A DNA stretch of 64,000 bases from Flaveria trinervia. Taxonomy: Eukaryota > Streptophyta > Magnoliopsida > Asterales > Asteraceae. Location of the stretch: the NCBI GenBank assembly GCA_025506515.1, contig CM046453.1, forward strand, positions 4,992,410 through 5,056,409, in the 5' to 3' direction. Made by a program: the position numbers and the translations under genes. Shown here one piece after another: positions 13,477 to 26,189 of this stretch (positions are counted from its first letter, which is position 1; each line of letters opens with the position of its first letter). The notes beneath the pieces are model-generated. The model saw only the letters and a list, made by a program, of their open reading frames with translations, was not told the origin of the DNA and did no database searches.

Positions 13477-14416
13477 AAACGTAGAAAAAAAGTAAGTACA
13501 TCACAATGGTATGTTTGGAAATATTTAAAGACTAAAGTCGATTGCATTTGATCAGGCTTAGTGCTAAACGTGTCGTGTTATCAGGTTGTCGGGTCCAACC
13601 GACTTGAACCTGAATAGTTTACATGAACCTGAACACAATCCTAATCCAAAGTGTCAACCCAAACGTAACACAAAAATTTACGGGTGGACAAGAACACGAC
13701 CTGATTGACCCGAATTTTTTTCATTTTTATCTTTTTCACATACTAGTACTTTAAAATTACTTTTTTACAACAAAAAATATCAATGAATATAAAACATTTC
13801 ACCTATATATTTAAAAAGGAAGGTGAATAAGCAGTGGCTTCTTCTATGTTTGTGATTTGGACATGGAACTTATTGGGGTTTGCATTTTGCCCCCTGTCTT
13901 GTGTATTTATATTGAAACGAAAGGGTTTTCTTGTATTTCGCGTGGGGCTGTTGTGAGTGTGTTGCTGATGATTGGCGGTGGCAAAGGTGATGGTGATGAT
14001 AGTGATTTCATCATCTGTTTTTCTCTGTGCCAGTGATGGTGATGGTGACGTTCATCTGTTGTGAGTGTGTTGCAGAACGATCGACGGCGGCCGTGGGTGG
14101 CGTCGGTGGTGGTTTTTTTTACCGCGTTTGTGACGGTGATTGATGTTGTGGCCATGTTGGTGTGTCATCCCCTTTGTCTGGTTCTTGGTTTGCAGATTTG
14201 TGGTTCTCCATCATGGGTTACCATTCATAATGATTTTGTGATGCTTGTTATGTAACCAGGTTTTGCATGTGGGTTGGGTATGTGCAGTTTATCGATGGAA
14301 TATGTCGATGATGATGAGGACGACCTCATTTGAGGCTTGGATTTAGCTCAATGTTCATTACAGGTTTCTTTGTTCTCGTTTTGGTTTGTTTCAAATGTGT
14401 TCCGAGGGTTGTGATG
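13477..14416. other. repeat-derived intergenic sequence, no gene seen
   Basis: From 13538 to about 13735 there is a CG-rich dispersed-type repeat (GTCGTGTTATCAGGTTGTCG and onward). From 13880 to 14400, GTGATG-rich sequence contains a short direct repeat (GTTGTGAGTGTGTTGC at about 13948 and 14059). Open frames here have no recognisable domains. This sequence was contiguous with 48236 onward before the Tat element inserted. Confidence 0.5.
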
Positions 14417-14421
14417 AGATT

Positions 14422-14737
14422 TGAAGGGGTGCCACTCCTAACGCTAACAAAAGATCGAACCTCAACAAGACTGAGTCACGGTTGATCGAAGCGTGGTTAA
14501 AGTAAAGACAACCCCAAGCCGCGGCCGAAGCATGCGTCAAGCCGCGGCCGAAGCAAAAAGCGGCCGAAGCAGATCCCAAGCCGAGGCTGGAGTAGAAGGG
14601 GCCCCAGCCCATGACCAACCAAAACCGCGACGAATCCCAAATTACAGATAAGCCCAGCCGCAGCTGGCGAATAAGCCCAATGCCGTAACTGGGCATGATA
14701 TTGCTGAAATGATATCGCGAGTCCTCGTATTTTCAAC
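14422..14737 (+). repeat. Tat element 5' LTR, first part
   Basis: It matches 47235-47573 of the 3' LTR, including the tandem CAAGCCGCGGCCGAAGCA motifs, with one fewer motif copy here. It is interrupted at 14738 by the Copia LTR. Bases 14652-14737 occur again at 37513-37597. Confidence 0.9.
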
Positions 14738-15373
14738 TGACAGGATCAGCGATCACAAGTTTGATGTATTAGAGTTAAAGGCAGCGGAATAAGAATAGGA
14801 ATTAGACAAATTGTAGCAAGAAGTCGATGCTTGTATGCATTAAGAGCACATACGGTTATGGCGAGAGAATATATTTCTGATTCGAGGAATGTTTATAGAT
14901 ATGGAATGTTTCTAATCAAATCATTCATTCATTCACATCATTCACCTATTACAATAGGTTGTCACTCTATATATAGAGTGCAACAAACACTGCTGTTATC
15001 ACGGAAAGTGACAACTGGCAGATCTAATACAAGAATAACTAACTCTTAACAAACTACTGAAATGTTCACAACTACTGAGAACATATCAGAGTGTTAAGTA
15101 CAAAATATAAAACTACTGATTGGAAACTACTGAAACTACAACGACTGAAGAACAAGCTCTTCAGTCATTTTACAAAACTACTGCAACATAAAAATATAAA
15201 ACTACTGATATCACAACTACTGAAGAAGTACTCTTCAGCAGTTGTGACAAACTACTGAGGCTTCAATACTTGATCTTCAGACTTTGACCTTCAGATGTTT
15301 CATCAGCTGATGACTTCAGCAGATATCATCAGCTGATGTCTTCAGTCTTTGTCTTCAGACTTTGTACATCAGT
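14738..15373 (-). repeat. Copia 3' LTR, part split off by the Tekay insertion
   Basis: It is nearly identical to 36629 to about 37260 of the other LTR, differing mainly by single-base indels. It holds many ACTACTGA/TCAGTAGT motifs. It resumes at 25710 after the Tekay element. Confidence 0.9.
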
Positions 15374-17846
15374 TGTAACATCTTGAAATTTTGGGTTATC
15401 TTATTGTTAGTTTTGTTAAATTCTTGCATGGGTTAGTTGTGTCATTCATGAGACTTATAGGTTACTGATGCCATAATTGGTCTATTAATCATTTAACTTG
15501 AAAGATAATAATTATTAGATAACAATAACTTATATAATGATTTTAATAAATGAAATAATAACAATAAAAAGTATAGTAATAATAAACAATAATAATAATA
15601 ACAATAATAATAATTTATTAGGTTAGTAAACTTAAAATGGTTGAAACTTAAAAAGAAACAAAGTTCAAGGGGGTTTATTGTTAATTTACAAACTTTAATA
15701 CAAAGGTTTAAGCATAAAATAATAATAAGTTAAACTACAGGGGTCGAATTGTAACTTTAAAAGTTACAACCCAACCCCCGCCCACTCTTAAACCCGTGAA
15801 TCCGGCGAGAGCTCCGGCCATTCTCCGGCCGAGCTCCGGCCGAGCTCCGGCGGCTTCAAACCAACCGTTTTTTCTTCAAATCTTAAACCAAAACCGACCC
15901 AAATCATTCTTTCTGCAGGTTTCGAACTTAAATGCCTGATTTAATTGAGTTAAACCATCGGTTACTACTCGAATTATCGAGTAACCGAGATTATCTAATG
16001 CAAAGAACCGTTTGAGCGTTTAAGGCTAATAATGATCAAATTAACTAAACTTAAACGAACGTTTGTCTGATTCTAATCATTACAACTCCCAATTTCATCT
16101 GAATCAAACGCGAGCATAAGCATTCGATCATCACCTTTTTCGCGAACCTGCAACTACTCGAATATCATCTTCTGAGCATCAAAACTCAAAATCAACAATA
16201 GGGCTTCTCATCATTTAGCTTACTCGAAGCTTTCTGTGAAACGAATTGGAGTTTCATCATTGATTATAACCTAAACGAATCGCAACACAGTCACGGCTGT
16301 TCTTCGAGTGTTCATCATCGATCTGCGCGAATTCGGGTAATTGAACATACATACATACTCGATTTCAGTTGGGGAATAAAAGCCCTAACAATTATTTGTT
16401 CAAAAACATCATTTGATGCTTCAATTTGGGGGACGATTGAACCTAGGGTTCATACGATTTGGGGGGATTTGGTGCTTGGTGTTTTTGGGTTTTAAAACGG
16501 GATTATGACCGCGGCTGAGAGCCTTGGTTCACTGGTTACCCACTCACTTCGTGTACGAGAGGTCCCGGGTTCGAACCCGGCGACCTCCAATATAATTTTT
16601 TGGGCTTTTCAGCCTTTAAAAAAGTATTTAAAATTTTCTGAAAACTATAATAAAAATGTTTTGTAAATTTTGTTATTTTTAAAGCTATCCTATTATTTTC
16701 TATAAATTTATCACTTTACCACCTTAACAATTTTCTTATAAAATAAAATTAGCAAAGTATATTTTAAAATTAGACTTTATATAATATTGGTAAATCATTT
16801 AATTATTTGGACACTATACAATTATGGATTAATCATGATAATTATAGAAATTATATATTTTATAATTAACCTTCACAAATTTTTATAAAGGATTTAATTC
16901 CTTAAAAATTTGATACATGACATTTTTCTTGGACTAAAACATATATATGATTTCGCTAACCAACGTCATCAAATTATTAAGACCCAAATACCAATTGAAA
17001 CCCTAGTCTCGTTTAACCATTAAATAGATTATTAATTGTAACCTTGTAAATATATTTTTTGTTTTAGGTGCATTGTGAAAGATTACGTTGAATCGTTGCT
17101 TATTATTATTCATATTAATCATCAAATATATACTATTTGATCATGTGAGTATTCTATACCCCTTTTTCCTATTTTCACACTTTGGGGTGAAACATGTTAA
17201 CTTATACTATTGCACTCATGGACTTATTTGAGACTTGTAAACTTTATGGCAATCCATCATGTTAAGTTGTGGTTAGTTGAACTTTTGTGATTACCATGTT
17301 ATGGCGTTATATGTGCAATCATTAACTATTGCTAGCCCAGCGAAGTCATAGATCTATGGGTAAGACAAGCCTGCTTGGTTGATCCAAGTACACTTAGCTG
17401 ATCGTATATACTTTTAACGTTTGAGACTTGTAAAACATTGTCAAGGTTTGATTGTTGCATGGACCATAGCATCCCTAATCACTATATTCACTAACTTATG
17501 ACTTGAATTGCCATCTTTTATATACTTATGTATTGAAAACTATGGAATGCTCACCAACATTTTTTATGTTGACTTTTTATTTTTAACATGTTTCAGGAAA
17601 CGCCCAAGTTTGATTCCTACACATTGAAGCTTGCACAATCTAGGAATGGACCTAGATTAATAAATAAAATAGAATGATTTGTTACATTCTATGTTATGCT
17701 TTTATTTCTTTGAAACTTATGTTTGTAATGTGACAATTGAAACTTATGTTTAAATTATATTTGGATTATTTAATAGCGTTATGTGGCTGTGAACGATCTT
17801 AACTCTCACTCCTCGACGTTTCCGCCGTCAAGGTTGGGGTGTGACA
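15374..17846 (+). repeat. Tekay 5' LTR
   Basis: It starts TGTAAC and ends GTGACA, directly followed by the primer site. It contains AT-rich blocks, a CCGGCGAGCTCCGG-type GC-rich block at about 15799-15855, and a tRNA-like hairpin at 16559-16587. Compared with the 3' LTR it differs mostly by one-base indels. Confidence 0.93.
16521..16589 (+). other. tRNA-like segment with A-box and B-box motifs in the Tekay 5' LTR
   Basis: TGGTTCACTGG resembles a Pol III A-box. GGGTTCGAACCC, about 35 bp on, is a perfect B-box core. It lies in a hairpin whose stem GAGGTC (16559-16564) pairs with GACCTC (16582-16587). The 5' acceptor strand of a tRNA does not pair with the 3' end, so this is not an intact tRNA gene. 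It may be a tRNA relic. Confidence 0.5.
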
Positions 17847-17849
17847 GAT

Positions 17850-17861
17850 TGGTATCAGAGC
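17850..17861 (+). other. primer binding site of the Tekay element (tRNA-iMet type)
   Basis: TGGTATCAGAGC starts 4 bp after the 5' LTR. It is the usual plant primer site complementary to the 3' end of initiator methionine tRNA. Confidence 0.9.
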
Positions 17862-18523
17862 CCATAACTATAGGGATCTAGGTTATTAGAAATGGTGACC
17901 TAGGCTATAGTATGCATGAACCTTATAGAATTATATTTCTATCTTGTAAATTATATACTTTTCATGCTACATAATGCTATGCCCCTTACGTGCAATTTGA
18001 TGCCTTAGCATAGGATTGCCTAACCATTGTTATTTGTCTCCCTAAACTTAACTTTGACTCTTTGACTCCCCCGAACATGAACTCTCTTAATCTTATTCTC
18101 GTCGACGCGTGGAATATTATGCTTATGTTATGACTTGGATCTTTAGACGTTATGTCTAATCTATATAAATCCCATCAAGGTTTTGATTCTATGAACCTAA
18201 GAAATATTGTGTGACACATAGACACCTGTATCCTGGTTTTCCTGGCAAAAGGCCCTCGGGCTAAGGCAAGCATATCGCATAAATCCTACGGGACTAGTTA
18301 TGCTTACCTGGGGATTTCTGGGATGAGTGATAAACTATGGTCAACATACACAAATTTCTAAGGTAAATGGGTCAATTCACCTTGACGTGTCAACGTTTTC
18401 AAATGGTAATGCGTTACCAAATGGAAACATCCCGTGTACCTTAAAAACTCTTAGCTTATCTTTGTTAAACTACTATCCTCTGTTATCCCCGCTCCTGTAA
18501 CTAACTCATTTTGTATATCCAGC
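17862..18523 (+). other. untranslated leader of the Tekay element
   Basis: This is the stretch between the primer site and the gag start. No open frame or RNA gene was recognised. In this class it usually carries packaging and dimerisation signals, but none can be identified by eye. Confidence 0.6.
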
Positions 18524-19755
18524 ATGTCTCGTCACCATGGAAAGCGTGGGAGTTCCGACCGTAAGCTGGCTGCCATGATTGCACGACAAATGGCTGCCGT
18601 TCTCCCACGATGGTTGCTGAACTTAATAGCACACTAATGGCTAATAGCAACAAAAATACCAATGGGAACAATAGTGGTGCTAATGGAGACAATAGCAACA
18701 ATCAAAACGGGATGATCAACACGGGAACAATCGTACTTGCACTTTCAAACACTTCAACTCGTGCAAACCCACTGGTTTTAGTGGAAAAGAAGGAGCCACG
18801 GACTTCTCGAGTGGTTTGAAGGTGGGAAACACATTTATTATTAGCGAGTGCCCCGATGAGCTCAAGGTTCGCTATGCCACAAGTTTCTTCAACAACGAGC
18901 GCTAACTTGGTGGAATAGTGAAAAGAGAAACCGGGAACTGAGGTTGCAATGGCGATGCCCTGGGAGGAATTCAAAGATATTATGATCCAAAAGTTCTGCC
19001 CAAGAAGCGAGTTACAAAAGCTGGAGGAGGAATTTTGGAACCTTAAACAAGATGGTGGGAATCACTTGGCTTATTCCACCCGACATCATGAGTTGAGTAT
19101 GCTTCTACCACACATGGTGGACACCGTGCCCCGTAACATCGAGAAATTTATCAAGGGGGTGCCACCTCAAATTCAAGATGCTGTGGTGGGTAGTAGGCCC
19201 ACAACTTTAGAGGAAGCGATTACTATCACTGCACAGCTCACCGAGAATCATATAAGAGCTGGCACGATGTCGGCAAGGGTTCCAAGGCTATGGTGAAGGT
19301 GACACCCGAGGCAACAAAGGAGGTAAGGGCCGAGTCATCTTCCCAAAACAAAAGCGTAAGTTCATCTCGACACGCAACTACGCCGTGACCGCTCCTAATG
19401 CTCCTCAAAAACAAATGATGGTTGCGAATCAAGCTCCCATGGCTAAGGTTTATGCTGGTCCACATCCTATGTGTAACACGTGCAAGTACCACCATGCAAG
19501 CAACATTCCATGTCGAGTCTGCTCTCTGTGTGGAAAGTATGGTCATTTAGTGGCTACTTGTCTTCGTGCGCCAAACACACTGCCATGCTTACCAACCGAA
19601 CCTGCTACAACTGTGGCGAGGCTGGTCATATTCGCCCTCAATGTCCTCGCAATGCGGGAACTGTGCCATCGGCTCGTGGAAGGGCTTTCAACATCAACGC
19701 CAACCAAGCGCAAGCCAACAACGACGTGGTGAATGGTACGCTTAATTTCTTCTAG
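18524..19755 (+). pseudogene. Tekay gag, frame-broken
   Basis: The start ATG at 18524 opens with MSRHHGKRG, but the frame shifts several times before 19755. Recognisable parts are the retrotransposon-gag capsid region (about 18760-19250, with WEEFKDIMIQKFCP) and two CCHC zinc knuckles. The knuckles are CSLCGKYGHLVATC and CYNCGEAGHIRPQC, now in different frames. Gag forms the virus-like particle and binds the RNA. The breaks are mostly single-base shifts. Confidence 0.85.
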
Positions 19756-21640
19756 TCTTTTTTTTTCTTCTTGTCTTGCAAATTTCCTATCTATATTCAT
19801 CATATCAATAATAGGTTGTTACCAAACAGGTATGTATCTCGTAAATAAACATTATGCATCTGTATTGTTTGATTCGGGTGCCGATAGGAGTTTCGTGTCC
19901 CTGGAATTCGAGGTTTTACTTTCTAAACCGCGCGTCAATCTAGAAAGATCTTTCACTGTCGAAATCGCCGACGGAAAATCTATTGTCGTGGACGTCGTAA
20001 TACACGACTGCACTTTAAGCCTTAACGAACACGAGTTTTTCGTCGACCTTATTCCTATGCAATTGGGAAGCTTTGATGTTATCATTGGCATGGATTGGTT
20101 AGCCAAACACCGTGCGGAAATTCTATGTTTCGAGAAGTGTATCCGAATTCCGTTACCGACTGGAGATACTTTGAAGGTCTTTGGGGAGAAATCGTCCCAA
20201 AGACTCAAACTCATGTCTTGTATCAAGGCCCGTAAGTGCTTAGTAAAAACATGGCTTTCATGGCATATGTGGTTAATACGAAAGCCAAGGGTAAGGAGTT
20301 GAAGGACATTCCTGTTGTGCGAGACTTTCCCGAAGTTTTTCCCGAAGATCTTAAAGGGTTACCTCCCGTGCGAGAAGTTGAGTTCAAGATTGATTTAATC
20401 CCTGGTGCAAACCCTGTGGCTAAATCGCCTTATCGTCTTGCACCTTCTGAAATGCAAGAGCTCGCTAGTCAACTGCAAGAGTTGACCGATAAGGGTTTTA
20501 TTCGCCCTAGTTCATCACCGTGGGGCGCACCTGTACTATTTGTGAAGAAGAAGGATGGTTCATTCCGTATGTGCATCGACTACCGGGAACTCAACAAGCT
20601 TACTATTAAAAACCGATACCCTCTTCCCCGAATCGATGACCTCTTCGACCAACTTCAAGGAGCAACTCAATTCTCGAAGATCGATCTACATCTGGGTATC
20701 ATCAATTACGTGTTCATGATGATGACATTCCAAAGACCGCTTTCCGTACTCGATATGGACACTACGAGTTCATGGTCATGCCTTTGGCCTGACCAATGCG
20801 CCTGCTGTGTTCATGGATCTCATGAATCGAGTATGTAAACTGTATTTGGATAAATTCGTGATCGTGTTTATTGATGACATCCTTATTATTCCAAGACAAA
20901 AATCGATCACGAGACACACTTGCGACAAGTACTTGAACTTTTGAAGAAGGAGCAATTATACGCCAAGCTTTCCAAGTGTGAGTTTTGGTTGGAAGAAGTT
21001 CAATTCCTAGGGCATGTGGTGAATAGTCAAGGAATTCACGTGATCCTGCTAAAATTGAAGCTGTGAAGAATTGGTGTGTTCCCACAACCCCAACCGAGGT
21101 TCGTTCTTTTCTGGGTTTAGCGGGATACTACCGTAGGTTCATAGCAAATTTCTCGAAGATTGCTAACCATTAACGGCACTAACCCAAAAGAATCGACTTT
21201 TTGAATGGGGACCCGAGCAAGAAGAGGCTTTCGAGACATTGAAACGCAAGTTGTGTAATGCTCCTATTCTCACACTACCCGATGGAAACGACGACTTTAC
21301 TGTATATTGTGATGCTTCTAATCAAGGTCTTGGTTGTGTTCTCATGCAACGAGGCAAAGTTATAGCATACGCGTCGAGACAATTGAAGGTGCATGAAGTT
21401 AACTACACAACGCATGATCTTGAACTTGGTGCGGTGGTTTTTGCATTGAAGATTTGGCGACACTACTTATATGGGACGCAATGTATAGTCTACACCGATC
21501 ATAAGAGTCTCAACACGTGTTCAATCAAAAGGATCTCAACATGAGACAAAGACGTTGGATTGAGTTGATTAGTGACTACGACTGCGACATTCGCTATCAT
21601 CCTGGAAAGGCGAATGTTGTAGCCGACGCACTAAGTCGCA
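19756..21640 (+). pseudogene. Tekay pol: protease, reverse transcriptase and RNase H, frame-broken
   Basis: The aspartic protease motif DSGADRSF lies near 19870. Reverse transcriptase begins around 20300 and shows FVKKKDGSFRMCIDYRELNK. The active-site FIDD is at 20866-20877, in a different frame. RNase H follows from 21239 (VYCDASNQGLGCVL and later YTDHKSL). Domain spacing is that of a Ty3/Gypsy polymerase. A segment around 20690-21230 needs several frame changes. Confidence 0.88.
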
Positions 21641-21788
21641 AGGTCCACAACAAGACTGTCTCGCTTCAAGAAATTCGAGATCGAAGGCAATGGTTTGATA
21701 CGCTAGGAGAATTTGATACCGAGATTCATGTGGATGTCAACGAGGCTACTATCATGCTTCAAAACATAAGGATGATAGTGACCTCGAG

Positions 21789-23197
21789 ATGTGCATTCGC
21801 GAGGCTCAACAAGTGGCACTAACCGACGAAGGAAAAGATGAAGATTTGATGATTAACGTACGGTCACAATTGGAGACAAAACCGAACGGCATGTGGTACT
21901 TCTTGAATCGACTTTGGATCCCGAATCGTGACAACCTTCGGCACTTCATTATGAACGAAGCTCATCAAACCCGATATTCTGTTCATCCTGGCTCCGATAA
22001 GATGTACATGGACCTGCGTGGTCAATATTGGTGGCCTGGAATGAAGAAAGATATCGCATCTTATGTTTCTAAGTGTCTCACGTGTGCAAGGGTTAAAGCC
22101 GAGCATCAACGACCAAGTGGTTTACTTGAGCAACCTGAAATTCCTATGTGGAAATGGGAACATATATCCATGGATTTCATAACCAAGTTACCTCGTACAC
22201 TCGTGGTCATGATAGCATTTGGGTCATCGTTGACCGTTTGACCAAGACAGCACATTCATACCCATACGAGACACGTACAGGTTTCAAGGCTAGCGAATCT
22301 ATGTTGATGAAATTGTGAGTCGTCATGGCGTGCCCTTACACATCATTTTGATGAGATGCTCGTTTCACTTCACACTTCTGGTCTTCGATGCAAGAGCTTT
22401 TGGGAACTCAATGGGATTTAAGTACGGCTTACCATCCTCAAAACGATGACAAACCGAACGAACAATCCAAACCCTCGAGGATCTGTTACGACTTTGTGTC
22501 CTTGATTTTGGTGGTGATTGGGATACGCATTTACCGCTCGCGGAATTTTCGTATAACAATAGTTATCACTCAAGTATCAAAATGGCACCATTCGAGGCTT
22601 TGTATGGCCGTAAATGTCGTTCCCCAATCTGTTGGACTGACATTGGGGAAAATATTATCACTGGGCCAGAACTTATTCAAGAAACGACCGACAAAATTTC
22701 CAAAATACGAAATAATCTTGAGGTGGCTAGAAGTCGCCAAAGAGTTATGCCGACAAAAGACGCAAACCATTGGAGTTTCAAGTCGACGACATGTTCTTCT
22801 TAAAGTCTTCCATGGAAGGGTGTTGTACGTTTTGGGAAGAAGGGTAAGTTAGCCCCACGCTTTGTAGGACCTTTCAAGATTTTGAAAAGAATTGGAAAAG
22901 TGGCTTAAAACTGAAGTTACCTTCTGAACTTAGCGGAGTTCATCCTGTCTTTCATGTCTCAAACTAAGGAAGTGCTTGACTGATGAAAATTTGCATGTTC
23001 CACTAGAGGAAATTCAAGTTGATGAGTCATTGTACTTTGTTGAGAAGCCTGTTGAGATTATGGATCGTACCCTGAAGAAGACCCGAACAACTACCACACC
23101 TATCGTTAAAGTTCGTTGGGAAAACAAATGTGGAGCTGAGTTCACTTGGGAACGTGAGGATCATATGAGGGAGAGATACCCGCATTTATTCTCTTAG
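21789..23197 (+). pseudogene. Tekay integrase and C-terminal chromodomain-like region, frame-broken
   Basis: The HHCC zinc-binding region lies at about 21940-22100 (H near YSVHPGSDKMY, then CLTCARVKAEHQRP). The catalytic core follows with WKWEHISMDFITKLP. The segment that should hold the later core residues (22240-22600) is disrupted, though AYHPQND is still visible. The end (22976-23197) has the chromodomain-like WENKCGAEFTWERE and RYPHLFS of the Tekay lineage. The stop is at 23195-23197. Confidence 0.85.
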
Positions 23198-23228
23198 CTT
23201 ATTTCTAATTTCGGGACGAAATTCTTTT

Positions 23229-23241
23229 AAGTTGGGGAGAC
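23229..23241 (+). other. polypurine tract of the Tekay element
   Basis: AAGTTGGGGAGAC directly precedes the 3' LTR start TGTAAC. Such a purine-rich tract primes plus-strand DNA synthesis. Confidence 0.8.
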
Positions 23242-25709
23242 TGTAACATCTTGAAATTTTGGGTTATCTTATTGTTAGTTTTGTTAAATTCTTGCATGGG
23301 TTAGTTGTGTCATTCATGAGACTTATAGGTTACTGATGCCATAATTGGTCTATTAATCATTTAACTGAAAGATAATAATTATTAGATAACAATAACTTAT
23401 ATAATGATTTTAATAAATGAAATAATAACAATAAAAAAAAGTATAGTAATAATAACAATAATAATAATAACAATAATAATAATTTATTAGGTTAGTAAAC
23501 TTAAAATGGTTGAAACTTAAAAAGAAACAAAGTTCAGGGGGTTTATTGTTAATTTACAAACTTTAATACAAAGGTTTAAGCATAAATAATAATAAGTTAA
23601 ACTACAGGGGTCGAATTGTAACTTTAAAAGTTACAACCCAACCCCCGCCCACTCTTAAACCCGTGAATCCGGCGAGAGCTCCGGCCATTCTCGGGCCGAG
23701 CTCCGGCGGAGCTCCGGCGGCTTCAAACCAACCGTTTTTTCTTCAAATCTTAAACCAAAACCGACCCAAATCATTCTTTTGCAGGTTTCGAACTTAAATG
23801 CCTGATTTAATTGAGTTAAACCATCGGTTACTACTCGAATTATCGAGTAACCGAGATTATCTAATGCAAAGAACCGTTTGAGCGTTTAAGGCTAATAATG
23901 ATCAAATTAACTAAACTTAAACGAACGTTTGTCTGATTCTAATCATTACAACTCCCAATTTCATATGAATCAAACGCGAGCATAAGCATTCGATCATCAC
24001 CTTTTCGCGAACCTGCAACTACTCGAATATCATCTTCTGAGCATCAAAACTCAAATCAACATAGGGCTTCTCATCATTTAGCTTACTCGAAGCTTTCTGT
24101 GAAACGAATGGAGTTTCATCATTGATTATAACCTAAACGAATCGCAACACAGTCACGGCTGTTCTTCGAGTGTTCATCATCGATCTGTGCGAAATTCGGG
24201 TAATTGAACATACATACATACTCGATTCAATTGGGGAATAAAAGCCCTAACAATTATTTGTTCAAAAACATCATTTGATGCTTCAATTTGGGGGACGATT
24301 GAACCTAGGGTTCATACGATTTGGGGGGATTTGGTGCTTGGTGTTTTGGGTTTTAAAACGGGATTATGACCGTGGCTGAGAGCCTTGGTTCACTGGTTAC
24401 CCACTCATTTCGTGTACGAGAGGTCCCGGGTTCGAACCCGGCGACCTCCAATATAATTTTTTGGGCTTTTCAGCCTTTAAAAAAGTATTTAAAGTTTTCT
24501 GAAAACTATAATAAAAATGTTTTGTAAATTTTGTTATTTTTAAAGCTATCCTATTATTTTCTATAAAATTTATCAACTTTAACCACCTTAACAATTTTCT
24601 TATAAAATAAAATTAGCAAAGTATATTTTTAAAATTAGACTTTATATAATATTGGTAAATCATTTAATTATTGGACACTATACAATTATGGATTAATCAT
24701 GATAATTATAGAAATTATATATTTTATAATTAACCTTCACAAATTTTTATAAAGGATTTAATTCCTTAAAAATTTGATACATGACTTTTCTTGGACTAAA
24801 AAAATATATATGATTTCGCTAACCAACGTCATCAAATTATTAAGACCCTCAAATACCAAATTGAAACCCTAGTCTCGTTTAACCATTAAATAGATTATTA
24901 AATTGTAACCTTGTAAATATATATTTTTTTGTTTTAGGTGCATTGTGAAAGATTACGTTGAATCGTTGCTTATTATTATTCATATTAATCATCAATATAT
25001 ACTATTGATCATGTGAGTATTCTATACCCCTTTTTCCATATTTCACACTTTGGGGTGAAACATGTTAACTTATAATTGCACTCATGGACTTATTTGAGAC
25101 TTGTAAACTTTACGGCAATCATCATGTTAAGTTGTGGTTAGTTGAACTTTTGTGATTACCATGTTATGGCGTTATATGTGCAATCATTAACTATTGCTAG
25201 CCCAGCGAAGTCATAGATCTATGGGTAAGACAAGCCTGCTTGGTGATCAAGTACACTTAGCTGATCGTATATACTTTTAACGTTTGAGACTTGTAAAACA
25301 TTGTCAAGGTTGATTGTTGCATGGGCCATAGCATCCCTAATCATATATTCACTAACTTATGACTTGAATTGCCATCTTTTATATACTTATGTATGAAAAC
25401 TATGGAATGCTCACCAACATTTTTTTTATGTTGACTTTTTATTTTTAACATGTTTCAGGAAACGCCCAAGTTTGATTCCTACAACATTGAAGCTTGCACA
25501 ATCTAGGAATGGACCTAGATTATATAAATAAAATAGAATGATTGTTACATTCTATGTTATGCTTTTATTTTCTTTGAAACTTATGTTTGTAATGTGACAA
25601 TTGAAACTTATGTTTAAATTATATTTGGATTATTAATAGCGTTATGTGGCTGTGAACGATCTTAACTCTCACTCCTCGACGTTTCCGCCGTCAAGGTTGG
25701 GGTGTGACA
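23242..25709 (+). repeat. Tekay 3' LTR
   Basis: It is a near-identical partner of 15374-17846. It carries the second copy of the tRNA-like hairpin at 24420-24448, with perfect stem and B-box. The differences are dominated by one-base deletions in runs. Confidence 0.93.
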
Positions 25710-25714
25710 TCAGT

Positions 25715-25963
25715 GTGATCTTCAGCACTTGTAACCTCTTCAGCTGTTGTTCTTCAGTACTTTGGTTCTTCAGCTTCAGTACTTGTGTTCTTCAGCTGTT
25801 GTACTTCGCACTTAGTTCTTCAGCTGTGAAGTCTTCAGCACTTGATCTTCAACTGTTGAAGTCTTCACGCTTGTCAAAATGCTGATGAGGCTTTCAGCAG
25901 TTGTTGTATACCATGTGGGACTTAGAGGTTTGATCTTGGCTCATTGGTTCTTTTGGTCCAACA
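25715..25963 (-). repeat. Copia 3' LTR, second part
   Basis: It continues the LTR interrupted at 15373 and ends GGTCCAACA, as does the other LTR at 37512. The adjoining CTCCCCCGAACC (25965-25976) is the purine tract on the minus strand. Confidence 0.88.
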
Positions 25964-26189
25964 ACTCCCCCGAACCAATGCAGCCAAAACCTCTAAATTA
26001 TTCATTATCCCACTTATTGTTGGCAAGATGTTGGTCTTTTTCCTTCTTGATCAGTAGAGAAGATGACCCATGTAAGCTCCGGCCTGGAAAGAAATCTCAG
26101 ATATTTGTTTGGCATGGTATGAATGGGAACTCTGTTTTGGGGAACTGGACACAGAGTTGTTATCCCATTCATGAGATTTACTTCCCATA

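Larger units (their letters stand above)
15374..25709 (+). mobile_element. Ty3/Gypsy chromovirus of Tekay type, full length, inside the Copia LTR
   Basis: It is 10,336 bp, with LTRs of about 2.47 kb (15374-17846 and 23242-25709) that begin TGTAACATC and end GGTGTGACA. The target duplication TCAGT lies at 15369-15373 and 25710-25714. It has a primer site for tRNA-iMet, gag with zinc knuckles, protease, RT, RNase H, integrase and a C-terminal chromodomain-like segment, then a polypurine tract. The LTRs are very similar, so the insertion is young. It is the youngest of the three elements because it interrupts the other two. Single-base frame breaks occur throughout gag-pol. Confidence 0.92.

Noticed and set aside
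13907..14255. Overlapping open frames in GTGATG-rich sequence
   Set aside because: Low-complexity composition and no recognisable protein; likely chance frames.
16508..16590. Possible functional tRNA gene in the Tekay LTR
   Set aside because: A- and B-box-like motifs and a T-arm-like hairpin are present, but no 5' acceptor strand pairs with the 3' end and no proper anticodon arm forms. Kept only as a tRNA-like segment.
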